A DNA stretch of 64,000 nucleotides. Origin: an uncultured Bacilli bacterium (GTDB lineage Bacteria > Bacillota_I > Bacilli_A > RFN20 > CAG-826). The translations under genes were made by a program, and so were the position numbers. The stretch lies in NCBI GenBank assembly GCA_944372115.1, contig CALVYH010000001.1, forward strand, positions 124,001-188,000, given 5' to 3'. The notes below the pieces were generated by a model, which saw nothing but the letters and a program-made list of their open reading frames with translations, did no database searches and had not been told where the DNA came from. Positions 36,255-47,723 of the stretch are shown piece by piece. How positions within the stretch are numbered: the first letter of the stretch is position 1; every line of letters starts with the position of its first letter.

Positions 36255-37445
36255 TTAATAAGATTTCGAATAATAATAATAAGTTGACTTTAGATAATTT
36301 AATTCTTCATAATTTTTATTAAAATCTAACACTTTATCAAAATTTGTCGAAATATAATATAAAGCAAAAACATGAAATAAAAGATAATTTAATGAAATTT
36401 CTTTTTCAAAAGAACATAAAAATAAGCAAGCTATGATAATTATTAAAATTAAAATGTATTTCTTTAAATTATTTAATGTTAAAAATTTATAAACTTCTTC
36501 ATTTAGAATTTTAAAATTTTCCATCGCTGTTTCTTCATTTTCGCTCAAAAATAAATTTGATTCGCAATTTTCAATATAATTTTTCTTATAGTCTAAATAA
36601 GATGAACTAACAATTTTAAATAATAGTTGAATGAATAAAACTATAAATGCTATTATCAAACTTAAATAACTATTAATTCCTAAAATAACTAATGAAAAAA
36701 TCAATAAGAGAATAGAAGAAATTAATTCTAATGGCGAAGTAAATATTAAAGTTTTTAACTTTGTTATTTTTACATATTTTTCCTTTAAATTTCCTTCGCC
36801 ACGATAAATACCTTTAAATAAATTTGTATCGATTTTTTTCATAAAATTTATTAATAAATAATTGAAAATCAATAAAGCGAAAATAAAAGAAATGAATAAA
36901 ATTAATGGGACTAAAAAATCTACCGTACTATTTATAAAATAAAGCCCACACAAAAATAAGGAATATGTAAAAATTTGTAATAAAATCATTAAAATTTCCT
37001 TAAAAAGTGGAATTATTCTTTCTTTTTTTAATGTGAATTTACTTCCATTTACCTTTATAGCTTCTAAAACTTCGCCATTCCGAATTTCAAAAAAATCAGA
37101 ATATTTTAAATAAACTTTTCCTATTTTAGGATCTAAAATAATGACTCCTCTTTTTTTAATGCTCTTTAAATAAACAAGATGGAGCAAATTTCTCTTTTTT
37201 ATGACAATTAAAGCTTTTTTATGTTTTAATTCTTTTATGTCGTTTTTGCTATTTAAACGATACGCACTTAAAATAACACCTTCATTTTTTGCAATTTTTA
37301 TTACATCTTTTAAAGATAAAGCCTCATCTATACTCGCTTGAGGGTAAAAAAGAAAATCTTTTCTTTTATAAACATTAGCCAATAAAATCTTTAATGAAGT
37401 AATTGCACAGTCTTTTTCACCAATTTGTCTAATAAAATAACTCAT
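36255..37445 (-). CDS. C39 peptidase-membrane protein without ATPase domain
   Basis: 396 residues. The N-terminal C39 peptidase domain is intact: Gln7 and Cys13 in RQIGEKDCAITSLKI, His89 in LLHLVYL and Asp105 in ILDPKIG. About 240 residues with five or six membrane helices follow, as in the permease part of bacteriocin and competence-peptide exporters (ComA/LagD type), but the protein stops there and no nucleotide-binding domain is attached or adjacent. C39 enzymes cut leader peptides after Gly-Gly-like sites. GAAGGAG precedes the ATG, within a small hairpin carrying part of the element found before comEA. Cargo is unknown. Confidence 0.75.
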   Translation of the reverse strand: MSYFIRQIGEKDCAITSLKILLANVYKRKDFLFYPQASIDEALSLKDVIKIAKNEGVILSAYRLNSKNDIKELKHKKALIVIKKRNLLHLVYLKSIKKRGVIILDPKIGKVYLKYSDFFEIRNGEVLEAIKVNGSKFTLKKERIIPLFKEILMILLQIFTYSLFLCGLYFINSTVDFLVPLILFISFIFALLIFNYLLINFMKKIDTNLFKGIYRGEGNLKEKYVKITKLKTLIFTSPLELISSILLLIFSLVILGINSYLSLIIAFIVLFIQLLFKIVSSSYLDYKKNYIENCESNLFLSENEETAMENFKILNEEVYKFLTLNNLKKYILILIIIIACLFLCSFEKEISLNYLLFHVFALYYISTNFDKVLDFNKNYEELNYLKSTYYYYSKSY

Positions 37446-37463
37446 AATAAATTTCTCCTTCTA

Positions 37464-37473
37464 TATACAAGAA
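37464..37473 (-). repeat. Partial copy D of the 15-bp element
   Basis: TTCTTGTATA on the - strand, the last ten bases of the repeated element, 18 bases before the C39 gene. CCTTCT and AGAAGG pair around TGTATAT, so the ribosome binding site lies in the 3' arm. Confidence 0.5.
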
Positions 37474-37507
37474 GGTAAAATTTAAAAAAAATATTCACTT
37501 TTTTTAA

Positions 37508-37533
37508 TAAAAAAATCCTCGATTTAATGAGGA
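37508..37533 (-). terminator. Terminator of rpsU
   Basis: TCCTC and GAGGA pair with an 8-base loop and run into seven T on the - strand, 7 bases after the rpsU stop. Confidence 0.75.
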
Positions 37534-37539
37534 CTCTTT

Positions 37540-37713
37540 TTATCTATATTTTTTTCTAGCATTTTCGCTCTTTAATTTTCTTTTTAATGATTTTTTTAAA
37601 AAGCATTCTCTTCTACGACATTCTTGGATGGTTCCAGCTTTATTAACTTGTCTTTTGAATCTTCTTAAAGCTTCATCTAAAGTTTCACCTTCTCTAACTA
37701 CGACTTTTGACAT
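37540..37713 (-). CDS. rpsU: 30S ribosomal protein S21
   Basis: 57 residues, a complete S21: it begins [20 protein letters not shown], has the conserved [13 protein letters not shown], and ends in a basic tail [11 protein letters not shown]21 binds near the anti-Shine-Dalgarno region of 16S rRNA. A very strong AAAGGAGGTGA precedes the ATG. It has its own promoter and terminator and so is a single-gene unit between deoC and the C39 gene. Confidence 0.95.
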   Translation of the reverse strand: MSKVVVREGETLDEALRRFKRQVNKAGTIQECRRRECFLKKSLKRKLKSENARKKYR

Positions 37714-37743
37714 TTACCTTCACCTCCTTTGACATGCTTAATT

Positions 37744-37772
37744 AATATACTAAAAAAATACACCAAAATCAA
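37744..37772 (-). promoter_or_regulatory. Promoter of rpsU
   Basis: On the - strand TTGATT, 17-base spacer, TATATT, then a leader of about 25 bases with AAAGGAGGTGA. Confidence 0.65.
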
Positions 37773-37792
37773 TAAAAACAGAAATTCAACAA

Positions 37793-38434
37793 TTATTTTT
37801 TCATTAAAGCGACACCGTTACTAGTTCCAATACGTGTTGCTCCTGCTTCAACGAATTTAATCATATCTTCATAAGTTTTAACTCCGCCAGCAGCTTTTAC
37901 ACCCATTTCAGCACCGACAGTTTTTCTCATTAAAGCGACATCTTCTAACTTAGCACCCCATTTTGAGAAACCTGTTGAAGTTTTGACAAATTCAGCGCCT
38001 GATTCTTTAACTAATTTTGAGGCTCTAATAATTTCTTCTTCATTTAATAAACAACATTCGATAATAACTTTTAAAACATTATGAGGAATTGCATTACGAA
38101 CCATTTTTAATTCATTCAAGACATATTCATCTTTATGATCTTTTAACGCACCAATATTTATAACAACATCAATTTCATCAGCGCCATGTTCAACAGCGTC
38201 TTTGCTTTCAAAAGCCTTGACTTCAGGTCTAGATGCTCCTAAAGGGAAACCAGTAACCACGCAAACTTTAACGTCACTTCCTTCTAATTCTCTTTTTGCT
38301 ACTTCGATAAAACAAGGATTAACGCAAACAGACATAAAATTGTATTCTTTTGCTTCTTTACAAAGTTTAACAATTTCTTCTTCAGTAGCATCAGCTTTTA
38401 ATAACGTATGATCGATTAATTTATTATATTCCAT
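37793..38434 (-). CDS. deoC: Deoxyribose-phosphate aldolase
   Basis: 213-residue TIM-barrel class I aldolase that cleaves deoxyribose 5-phosphate to glyceraldehyde 3-phosphate and acetaldehyde. Seen are LIDHTLLKADAT, CVVTGFPLGA, EIDVVINIGALK, the Schiff-base Lys in GAEFVKTSTGFS and VKAAGGVKTYEDM. AGGAG lies 7 bases before the ATG. It acts directly after DeoB (8430), but the two genes are in different operons. It stands alone between rpmF and rpsU. Confidence 0.96.
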   Translation of the reverse strand: MEYNKLIDHTLLKADATEEEIVKLCKEAKEYNFMSVCVNPCFIEVAKRELEGSDVKVCVVTGFPLGASRPEVKAFESKDAVEHGADEIDVVINIGALKDHKDEYVLNELKMVRNAIPHNVLKVIIECCLLNEEEIIRASKLVKESGAEFVKTSTGFSKWGAKLEDVALMRKTVGAEMGVKAAGGVKTYEDMIKFVEAGATRIGTSNGVALMKK

Positions 38435-38459
38435 AATTTTCTCCTAAAATTACTCAATT

Positions 38460-38465
38460 ATTTTA
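38460..38465 (-). promoter_or_regulatory. -10 box of deoC
   Basis: TAAAAT on the - strand, preceded by TTGA and followed by AATTGAG, the same sequence as at greA. The -35 region is weak. Confidence 0.45.
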
Positions 38466-38489
38466 TCAAAAAATAATTATTATTTATAT

Positions 38490-38512
38490 AAAAAAAGACT
38501 CAATTTTGAGCC
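38490..38512 (-). terminator. Terminator of rpmF
   Basis: GGCTCAA and TTGAGTC pair (one G-T pair) directly after the rpmF stop codon, followed by seven T on the - strand. Confidence 0.85.
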
Positions 38513-38698
38513 TTATTTTGAACCTTTTACTTTGATAATTTGTTTACCATCATAATAACCACAGTTTTTGCAAACTGTATGTGGTTTACAAATAGCACCA
38601 CAATGTGCGCAAACACTAACACCATTAACACTTAATTTAAAATGAGATCTTCTCATTCTTTTTGCGGTTTTACTAGTTCTTCTTGCAGGTACTGCCAT
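38513..38698 (-). CDS. rpmF: 50S ribosomal protein L32, zinc-type
   Basis: 61 residues starting [19 protein letters not shown], with the zinc ribbon CAHC and CKNC. An in-frame ATG at 38722 precedes it, but GGAGG lies between that codon and the ATG at 38698 and the family starts with MAVP. It follows the mtaB run by 82 bases, with a terminator of its own. Confidence 0.95.
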   Translation of the reverse strand: MAVPARRTSKTAKRMRRSHFKLSVNGVSVCAHCGAICKPHTVCKNCGYYDGKQIIKVKGSK

Positions 38699-38780
38699 AA
38701 ATAATATTCCTCCGAAATGCAAAAAATATTATAAATAAAATTTATAAAAAATCAACTCATTTTCTTTGACAGTGTAAAAA

Positions 38781-40061
38781 TTACTTTTTGTAGATAAATT
38801 CAAGGATTTTTCCATTTATATTCTCATTTGAATTTACACTTATTTCTAAAAAATTTGATGAATGACCTTTATAAATATTATTATGACCAGTCTCAAATAA
38901 AAATTCCATTTTTTTGCCTATAAATCTTTTTTCATATTCTTTTTCTAATATTGTAGATAAATCAATTAATCGATTCACACGTTCTTTTTTAATATTTCCA
39001 TCAACTTGCTCTTTCATTTTTTCAGCTAGCGTTCCTTTCCTAGCCGAAAAAGGGAAAACATGTATTTTTGAAAAATTTATTTCTTTTGCATTTTCATATG
39101 TTTCTAAAAAATCGTTTTCATTTTCTCCAGGAAAACCAACAATGATATCAGTAGAAATAGCGATATCTGGCCTAATATCTCTAATTTTTTTAATTTTTTC
39201 TTTAAATTCATGAAGGTTATACTTTCTGTTCATTTTTTCAACGATTTTTTTGCTTCCGCTTTGTAAAGGAATATGTAGATGATTAGCAATATTATCGTAT
39301 TTCTTTAATAAATATAAGAATTTATCATCAATATTACTCTCTTCAATACTAGAGATTCTTAAACGATATAAATCTTTATTGTTTTCTAAAATATATTCTA
39401 AAAGATCGCTAAAATTAAAATCATCATATAAATCAAAACCATAGGAAGACATATCTATTCCAGTTAAAACTACTTCTTTAAAACCATTAGCAATAAGACG
39501 AGAAATTTCTTTAGAAATATCTTCTTTTTTTCTGCTTCTAGATCTTCCTCTAACATAAGGAATTAAACAATAAGAGCAAAAATTATTACATCCATCTTGA
39601 ATTTTTACGTAAGCTCTTGTGTTAAATAAAAAATGATCTAATTTTAATTCTTCATATTCCCATTGTTTGCTATTTTTAAGTATTAGTGGTTTTTTAGTTG
39701 ATTTATAGTTATTAATAAGTTCTATTATTTTGTTCCTGTTTTGCGTTCCTATTACAATATCAGCTCCTAAAGTAGATGAAATATAATAAGAATCAAAAGA
39801 AGCATAACACCCCATAACAATTAAAATTGAATTTGGATATTTATTTTTATAATGGCGAATCATTTTCTTATCTTTGATTACCGATGTATGAGTTACTGCA
39901 CATGTATTAACAATAATTATTGTTGGTTCACAATCTTTTTTTTCATCAAAAAGTCTATAACCATTTTTTTCTAGTTGATTGGCTATACATTCGACCTCAT
40001 AACTATTGACTTTGCATCCTAAAAATTCTATCAAAAACGTTAAATTTTCTTCCATTTGCAT
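38781..40061 (-). CDS. mtaB: tRNA t6A37 methylthiotransferase MtaB
   Basis: 426 residues, radical-SAM methylthiotransferase of the MiaB/MtaB group. The N-terminal UPF0004 domain has FLGCKVNSYEVE, IIVNTCAVTH and VMGCYAS (three Cys for one cluster); the radical SAM motif is DGCNNFCSYCLIPYVRGRSRSR; a TRAM domain ends it. LGCKVNSYE and the gene order next to rsmE (yqeU-yqeV in Bacillus) favour MtaB, which converts t6A to ms2t6A. The start at 40061 or the next Met at 40055 are both possible; it overlaps the preceding gene by 22 bases. Confidence 0.9.
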   Translation of the reverse strand: MQMEENLTFLIEFLGCKVNSYEVECIANQLEKNGYRLFDEKKDCEPTIIIVNTCAVTHTSVIKDKKMIRHYKNKYPNSILIVMGCYASFDSYYISSTLGADIVIGTQNRNKIIELINNYKSTKKPLILKNSKQWEYEELKLDHFLFNTRAYVKIQDGCNNFCSYCLIPYVRGRSRSRKKEDISKEISRLIANGFKEVVLTGIDMSSYGFDLYDDFNFSDLLEYILENNKDLYRLRISSIEESNIDDKFLYLLKKYDNIANHLHIPLQSGSKKIVEKMNRKYNLHEFKEKIKKIRDIRPDIAISTDIIVGFPGENENDFLETYENAKEINFSKIHVFPFSARKGTLAEKMKEQVDGNIKKERVNRLIDLSTILEKEYEKRFIGKKMEFLFETGHNNIYKGHSSNFLEISVNSNENINGKILEFIYKK

Positions 40062-40798
40062 AATCTTCTATAAACATAATAACTTATTAGGTTATTTTCA
40101 TACATTGAATATAAAAAACCTGTTAAATTATTATCATAATACTCCTTAATAACTAATTTAATTCGATCTATAATTCTATCCTCGGAAGGATTTTTTAAAT
40201 GTTTATCAAATAAACAAATATAATTATCTAAATAACCTTGCTTATTAATAATAAATATTGTTCTTAAATCATAATGATAAAAAGCTACTGAAGTTTCATC
40301 TTCCATTACTCTTACAAATTTAGTGAAAAGTGAATCGAATAAGTCTATTTGATAAGTTTCAAAAGGATTCACAACAAAAGGCGTATATTTTTTCCTTAAA
40401 TCTAAATATGGTTCATTCATCATTTCATCATAATTTTTAGAATAAACTAAATTTGTAGAACGATTAAAAAATGGAATGAAAATTTTTTGATCTTCTACCT
40501 TTAAATATGGTAAATCTAAACACCTTTCTTTTATGTTTTCAATAATTTCTTCGTTTGTATTAAAGTTTTTATTTAAAAACTCTTCTTCGATTATTTGCTC
40601 AATCGTATTTTTATTAATTATTCCTTTGATGATAATATTAGCTTTAATAACATCAAACAAATCTTCATTATCGGCATAGACTAAAAAAGAAGGTTCATTT
40701 TCTAAAACTCTTTTATAGGTCCTAAAAAATATAAATTCTTCACTATTATTAAAAAAATTTTTATTTCTTTGCAAGTATAAATAATCGTATAGTTTCAT
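40040..40798 (-). CDS. Hypothetical protein between rsmE and mtaB
   Basis: 252 residues, not recognised. No signal peptide or clear membrane helix; the sequence is rich in Phe, Tyr, Asn and acidic residues. It begins MKLYDYLYLQRNKNFF and contains a helical N-terminal half and a likely beta part around YHYDLRTIFIINKQGY. It is fixed in an operon by tight spacing: 4 bases after rsmE and overlapping mtaB by 22 bases. Association with RNA modification is only positional. Confidence 0.75.
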   Translation of the reverse strand: MKLYDYLYLQRNKNFFNNSEEFIFFRTYKRVLENEPSFLVYADNEDLFDVIKANIIIKGIINKNTIEQIIEEEFLNKNFNTNEEIIENIKERCLDLPYLKVEDQKIFIPFFNRSTNLVYSKNYDEMMNEPYLDLRKKYTPFVVNPFETYQIDLFDSLFTKFVRVMEDETSVAFYHYDLRTIFIINKQGYLDNYICLFDKHLKNPSEDRIIDRIKLVIKEYYDNNLTGFLYSMYENNLISYYVYRRLCKWKKI

Positions 40799-40802
40799 AT
40801 TT

Positions 40803-41513
40803 TTAATTCATAAAATAACTTAATAAAGAAACAAGAGAAAAACAGGCAGTTTCACTTCTTAAAATTCTTTTACCTAACGAAGTTAAAATAAAATCATTTT
40901 CTTTTGCATATTCAACTTCTTCTTTGCTAAATCCACCTTCTGGACCAATTAAAATGTTAACACATTTACCTTTAATTTTATCTAAATATGATAAAATTTT
41001 AATTTCATCGTTCTTAGATTCATTTTCAAAAGCAATAAAAGATAAATCTGCCTTAAACTTATCGATATCTTTATAATCAATAACTTCATCAAGTTTCATT
41101 AATTTATCTCTTTTTGATTGTTCACTTGCTTCTTTAATTATTTTAGAAAATCTTTCCAATTTTTTTTCTTTATTTTTATTATCGATTTTAGCAATTGAAC
41201 GAGAAGAATTAATTAGAACAACTTCATTTACTCCTAATTCAACCGATTTTTGTATAACTAAATCAAGTTTTTCGCCTTTTGGAATACAATATAACAAACG
41301 AATATAACCATTAATTTCGTTATTTTCATCAATCTTTTTAACGATTTCATATAAAAATGGTGTTATTGAAGTAATTTTTACTAAAAATACCCCTTCATTA
41401 TTAACAATTTCAAAATTATCGAAAAGTTTCATTCTCATAACTTTTAAAATATGAAAAATATCATCATTTGTTAATAAATAATTATTTTCTTTTTTTAAAA
41501 AATAGCGCTGCAT
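40803..41513 (-). CDS. rsmE: 16S rRNA m3U1498 methyltransferase
   Basis: 236 residues, SPOUT-class enzyme. The N-terminal PUA-like domain begins MQRYFLK; the knotted C-terminal domain has LIGPEGGFSKEEVEYA and LGKRILRSETACFSLVSLL, the RsmE signature for SAM binding. It methylates U1498 of 16S rRNA. The ATG overlaps the preceding stop (TAATG). Bacillus has rsmE (yqeU) after dnaJ-prmA; prmA is absent here. Confidence 0.94.
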   Translation of the reverse strand: MQRYFLKKENNYLLTNDDIFHILKVMRMKLFDNFEIVNNEGVFLVKITSITPFLYEIVKKIDENNEINGYIRLLYCIPKGEKLDLVIQKSVELGVNEVVLINSSRSIAKIDNKNKEKKLERFSKIIKEASEQSKRDKLMKLDEVIDYKDIDKFKADLSFIAFENESKNDEIKILSYLDKIKGKCVNILIGPEGGFSKEEVEYAKENDFILTSLGKRILRSETACFSLVSLLSYFMN

Positions 41514-41953
41514 TATTTTAAATAAACTCCATTTTTGTCTTTAATATGTTTTCTTTTTAAAAGTTTGAAAAGACCATAAAATAAATAAAGCATATATAAA
41601 ACACCTAAAGGAGCAAAAATTGAAACAATTATTAAGTCATTATTAATTAAAAAGATAGTTAAAAAAGAGACAAGCCAAATAGCAAAATTAATTAATAGAC
41701 GCATTAAAGCCAACGTTTTAAATCCTAAATAAAATAAATCAATACTAAAAACACCCAAAAATATTGAAAAAAGTGAATAATTACGATAACTTTTTTCATC
41801 AAATACCAATTTTTCTTCTCTTATTTTATCAATTGCTTGAGTTGTATCTGAAGAATCAGTAAAATCTTCAATTGGATTTTTTATTCCACAATAAGGACAA
41901 AATTCTTTATTAAATTTTGTTAATTTTTGGCCACAATTTTTACATTTCAACAT
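41513..41953 (-). CDS. Zinc-ribbon and TM2-like membrane protein
   Basis: 146 residues. The N-terminal zinc ribbon has CKNCG and CPYCG (residues 3 to 24). A charged linker follows, then two or three hydrophobic helices; the segment FSIFLGVFSIDLFYLGFKTLALMR resembles the TM2 domain, where a Gly-rich helix is followed by a short turn and DLFYLG. The function is unknown; such proteins are common in Firmicutes. It lies 1 base after the ADP-ribosylglycohydrolase gene and overlaps rsmE. Confidence 0.7.
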   Translation of the reverse strand: MLKCKNCGQKLTKFNKEFCPYCGIKNPIEDFTDSSDTTQAIDKIREEKLVFDEKSYRNYSLFSIFLGVFSIDLFYLGFKTLALMRLLINFAIWLVSFLTIFLINNDLIIVSIFAPLGVLYMLYLFYGLFKLLKRKHIKDKNGVYLK

Positions 41954-41954
41954 T

Positions 41955-42764
41955 TTATTCTCTACTTTCTTTATTACTTAAAAATTTATTAAATTCATCA
42001 ATAAGGTTAAATATTGTTTTATCCTTTTTTATTAACTTATTAAAAAGGTTGTCAATTAACTCTTTATCTATTTTATAATAAAATTCCCCTATAGATAAAG
42101 TTATTCCTAAAATTGTATCAGTATCTCCATTAAAAGTAATTATATTTTCAATCATTTCTTTTAAATTTTTATTACCAAAAAAGAAATATAAACAATTTAA
42201 CAATGTATCAAAAGCAAAAACACTATCTTTTCTTAAAATAATTTTTGAAATATCTACGCCATAATTTGTAAATAAATAATGACTTATATAATTTTTATCA
42301 TATTTATTTTTTAATAAATACATCACTTCAATATAAATTAATGATGAGCTAATTGCTTCTTCACTATTATGAGTTGTGGAAACATTTTTTATAACTTCAT
42401 TTTTCATCATATTTAAATCTTCATAAAAGTAAGCTATAGGTGATATTCTCATCAAAGAACCATTACCTTTAGAAAAATATCCATCTTTTTTGCTAGATTT
42501 AGCCCAAGACTCAAACATTAAACCATATCTAGAATTTGGATAAAGTTTATACCGCTTTTTCAAATACAAATAATAATCATTTTTTAAAGACGAATGTAGC
42601 AAATAATCTATTGTTGCTAAAGTGAGAATAGAATCATCGCTAAAAGAGTTTAAATCACCTTTAAAAAGAGGATAAATGTCGCTTTTTCTTAAACACGACT
42701 TATCTTCATATAATGAGCCAAGAGCATCGCCTAAAAATATGCCAATACATTTATAATTTTCCAT
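41955..42764 (-). CDS. ADP-ribosylglycohydrolase family protein
   Basis: 269 residues. Family motifs: GIFLGDALGSLYE, the metal ligands in FSDDSILTLATIDYLL, GNGSLMRISPIAYFY, STTHNSEEAI and the second metal site FNGDTDTILGITLSIGEFYY. All Asp residues expected for the two-magnesium centre are present. Such enzymes remove ADP-ribose from proteins, nucleic acids or small molecules; the target is unknown. It starts within the T tract of the dnaJ terminator, so expression probably relies on readthrough. The gene is not usual at this place. Confidence 0.88.
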   Translation of the reverse strand: MENYKCIGIFLGDALGSLYEDKSCLRKSDIYPLFKGDLNSFSDDSILTLATIDYLLHSSLKNDYYLYLKKRYKLYPNSRYGLMFESWAKSSKKDGYFSKGNGSLMRISPIAYFYEDLNMMKNEVIKNVSTTHNSEEAISSSLIYIEVMYLLKNKYDKNYISHYLFTNYGVDISKIILRKDSVFAFDTLLNCLYFFFGNKNLKEMIENIITFNGDTDTILGITLSIGEFYYKIDKELIDNLFNKLIKKDKTIFNLIDEFNKFLSNKESRE

Positions 42765-42765
42765 A

Positions 42766-42805
42766 AAAAATAAAAACTAGTTTTAACTTTTAACATTAAA
42801 ACTAG
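42766..42805 (-). terminator. Terminator after dnaJ
   Basis: A perfect 10-bp stem, CTAGTTTTAA and TTAAAACTAG, with a 9-base loop and TTTTTATTTTTT on the - strand, 22 bases after dnaJ and running to the next start codon. Confidence 0.85.
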
Positions 42806-42826
42806 CTTTATTATAAATTTATTTAA

Positions 42827-43975
42827 CTATTTTTTGAAATTTTTCATGAATTTATCAAAGAATGAATCGCCTTTAGAAGTTGCATTTTTATATTCTTCTA
42901 AAGCTTTCTTTTGATCTTTATTGAGATATGTTGGAATTTTTACTTCAACATGGACATATTCATCACCGTATCCATTTCCTCTTAATTCCTTAATACCTTT
43001 ATCTTTAAGTCTGAATACACTATCAGGTTGAGTTCCACTAGGTATTTTTAAATCAACTTCGCCATAAACAGTTGGAATAGTAATTGTTGTACCAAGTGCT
43101 GCATCAATAAAATCAAGCGGAATTGTAATATGAACATTATTTCCATCTCTTTTGAAGTAATTATGTTCGGTTACAATAACTTCAATGTATAAATCTCCAT
43201 TATCTCCACCATTTACGCCTCTTCCACCTTTTCCAGCGACTCTAATTTGTTGGCCAGATTGAATACCGGCAGGAATATTAATTTCAATATCCTTTTTAAC
43301 ACGGCTATAGCCTTTTCCTCCGCATGTAGGACATTTAGTTTTAATCAATTTGCCTGAGCCGCCACAATAAGGGCAAACACTTTCAGATTGCATAGTGCCA
43401 AAAAAAGTTTGAGTTTGTCTAATTACTCGACCCCTACCATTACAGTGAGGACATTTATCAAATTCACTTCCATTTTTTGCACCAGTTCCATTACAATCTT
43501 TACATTTTTCATCATAACTTACAGGAATAGTGACTTTTTTTCCATTAACCGCATCCATAAAATTAATACGAATACGCATCAATGTATCTTCACCTCTAAT
43601 TGGACCAGCTGAACTTCTTCTTGAAGAAGATCCTCCAAATCCACCAAACATTCTTGATAAAATATCGTTTAAATCGTCAAAATCGCCACCGCCAAAATTA
43701 AATCCTTCAAAGCCACTACCAGCGAATGGATTTTGACCACCACTAGCTTGGTCGAAAGCCGCTTGACCAAATTGATCGTATGTTTTTCTTTTCGATTCAT
43801 CGCTTAAAACAGAATAAGCTTCAGTAGCTTCCTTGAATTTTTCAGCATTACCAGTTTCTTTATTATCTGGATGATATTTTTTTGCTAATTTACGATATGC
43901 ACTTTTAATTTCATCTTGAGATGCAGTTTTATTAACACCTAAAACTTCATAATAATCTCTTTTGCTAGCAGCCAT
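42827..43975 (-). CDS. dnaJ: Chaperone protein DnaJ
   Basis: 382 residues: J domain with KYHPDN (HPD), a Gly/Phe-rich linker (residues 75 to 125), four CxxCxGxG zinc repeats ([32 protein letters not shown]) and the C-terminal substrate domain. It stimulates DnaK ATP hydrolysis and delivers clients. GGGAGGAGAG precedes the ATG. It follows dnaK by 59 bases, with a strong hairpin between, and ends the hrcA-grpE-dnaK-dnaJ operon. Confidence 0.97.
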   Translation of the reverse strand: MAASKRDYYEVLGVNKTASQDEIKSAYRKLAKKYHPDNKETGNAEKFKEATEAYSVLSDESKRKTYDQFGQAAFDQASGGQNPFAGSGFEGFNFGGGDFDDLNDILSRMFGGFGGSSSRRSSAGPIRGEDTLMRIRINFMDAVNGKKVTIPVSYDEKCKDCNGTGAKNGSEFDKCPHCNGRGRVIRQTQTFFGTMQSESVCPYCGGSGKLIKTKCPTCGGKGYSRVKKDIEINIPAGIQSGQQIRVAGKGGRGVNGGDNGDLYIEVIVTEHNYFKRDGNNVHITIPLDFIDAALGTTITIPTVYGEVDLKIPSGTQPDSVFRLKDKGIKELRGNGYGDEYVHVEVKIPTYLNKDQKKALEEYKNATSKGDSFFDKFMKNFKK

Positions 43976-44004
43976 ACATCTCTCCTCCCTTTTTTAAAGA
44001 TAAC

Positions 44005-44030
44005 TAAAGGGAAGATTTTACTTCCCTTTA
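44005..44030 (-). other. Hairpin between dnaK and dnaJ
   Basis: A perfect 10-bp inverted repeat, TAAAGGGAAG and CTTCCCTTTA, with a 6-base loop and no T tract. It lies 4 bases after the dnaK stop. It is probably an RNA-stability element or an attenuator lowering dnaJ relative to dnaK. Confidence 0.6.
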
Positions 44031-44034
44031 ATTA

Positions 44035-46629
<2,595 letters not shown>

Positions 46630-46646
<17 letters not shown>

Positions 46647-47685
46647 TTCCATTCCCTCCATCTATATCATCATCGCCTTCAATATCATCACCTAAATGTT
46701 TTATAAGTTCATTAATGGTATATTCAAGAGCAGATAATACATTTTCATAGTCCATACGTTTTGGACCGATTATTGCAATTTTACCTAAAGAATTGCCGTT
46801 TGATTCAATATCTTTAGATATAATTGTTAAATCTTTTAAATCGCTATTTACATCAGAAGCATCAACAATATCGTTTTTCGAGAGTTTAATATAATCGTTT
46901 AATTGATCAGGATTTGAGAAAAGTTCAAATAACTTCTTTAACTCTTCCGCATCATCTTTAAATTCAGGTTGAGCAAGCATATTTTCTTTTCCATAAATTG
47001 TGCTTCTAGCTTTTGCAAAATCATAAAAAGTTTTAACTAATGAAGTGAATAAATAATTGTAATCATCAATATAATCTTTAAAAATTGGTTTTAAGGATTC
47101 TAATTTTTCAACTAATTCACTTACAAGAGTACCTTTTAATCTTTTGTCAAGCATTTCAAGACAATTTTTAACATCTTTCATTGAAACATTGTCTTTTAAA
47201 ATAAACGTTTTGCTTTCAACATATCCTTTATCGGTAACAAAAATTGCTGAACAACTATTGTTAGTCAACGGGATAAGTTGAATGCTCAATAAGCGCTCTT
47301 CTGAAGAACTAGGTCCCAATACGACACTCGTTAAGTTAGTCATCGAAGATAAAATTTCACAACTTTCTTTAATAACCTCTTCAACGGATTTAGATGAAGA
47401 AAAAATACTTTGAATCTCATTTTTAAACTTCTCGTCAACCTTATTTGATCTAAGATTATCAATATAATATTGATATCCTTTAGTTGATGGGACTCTACCA
47501 CTTGAAGTATGGGTCTTTTCTAATAAACCATCTTTTTCAAGTTCTGCCATTTCATTTCTGATAGTTGCACTTGAATAAGGAAGTTTATATTTTTTAATCA
47601 AATATTCAGAACCAACAGGTTCAGCATATTTAATAAAATCTTCAATAATAAGTTTAAGTATTTTTTGCTTTCTATTAAGGTCCAT
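46630..47685 (-). CDS. hrcA: Heat-inducible transcription repressor HrcA
   Basis: 351 residues. The N-terminal winged helix has LNRKQKILKLIIEDFIKYAEPVGSEYLIKK and SSATIRNEMAELEKDGLLEKTHTSSGRVPS; the dimerisation and GAF-like domain ends KIAIIGPKRMDYENVLSALEYT. HrcA represses the operon through CIRCE and depends on GroEL in other Firmicutes. A CIRCE-like site lies 8 bases before the ATG. The C terminus is an acidic Asp/Gly tail (IEGDDDIDGGNGNDG), which is unusual. Confidence 0.95.
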
Positions 47686-47692
47686 GTTCTTA

Positions 47693-47719
47693 CTAGCACT
47701 CTACTATTTCAAGCGCCAA
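47693..47719 (-). promoter_or_regulatory. CIRCE operator, degenerate
   Basis: On the - strand TTGGCGCTT, 9 bases, GAGTGCTAG, against the CIRCE consensus TTAGCACTC-N9-GAGTGCTAA. The right arm matches 8 of 9, the left 6 of 9. It lies between promoter and hrcA start, as expected for HrcA autoregulation. Confidence 0.8.
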
Positions 47720-47723
47720 TAAT

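Noticed and set aside
37714-37733. Short leaderless ORF before rpsU (ATG inside the leader)
   Set aside because: It lies 8 bases after the -10 box but runs out of frame into rpsU and covers its strong ribosome binding site; probably chance.
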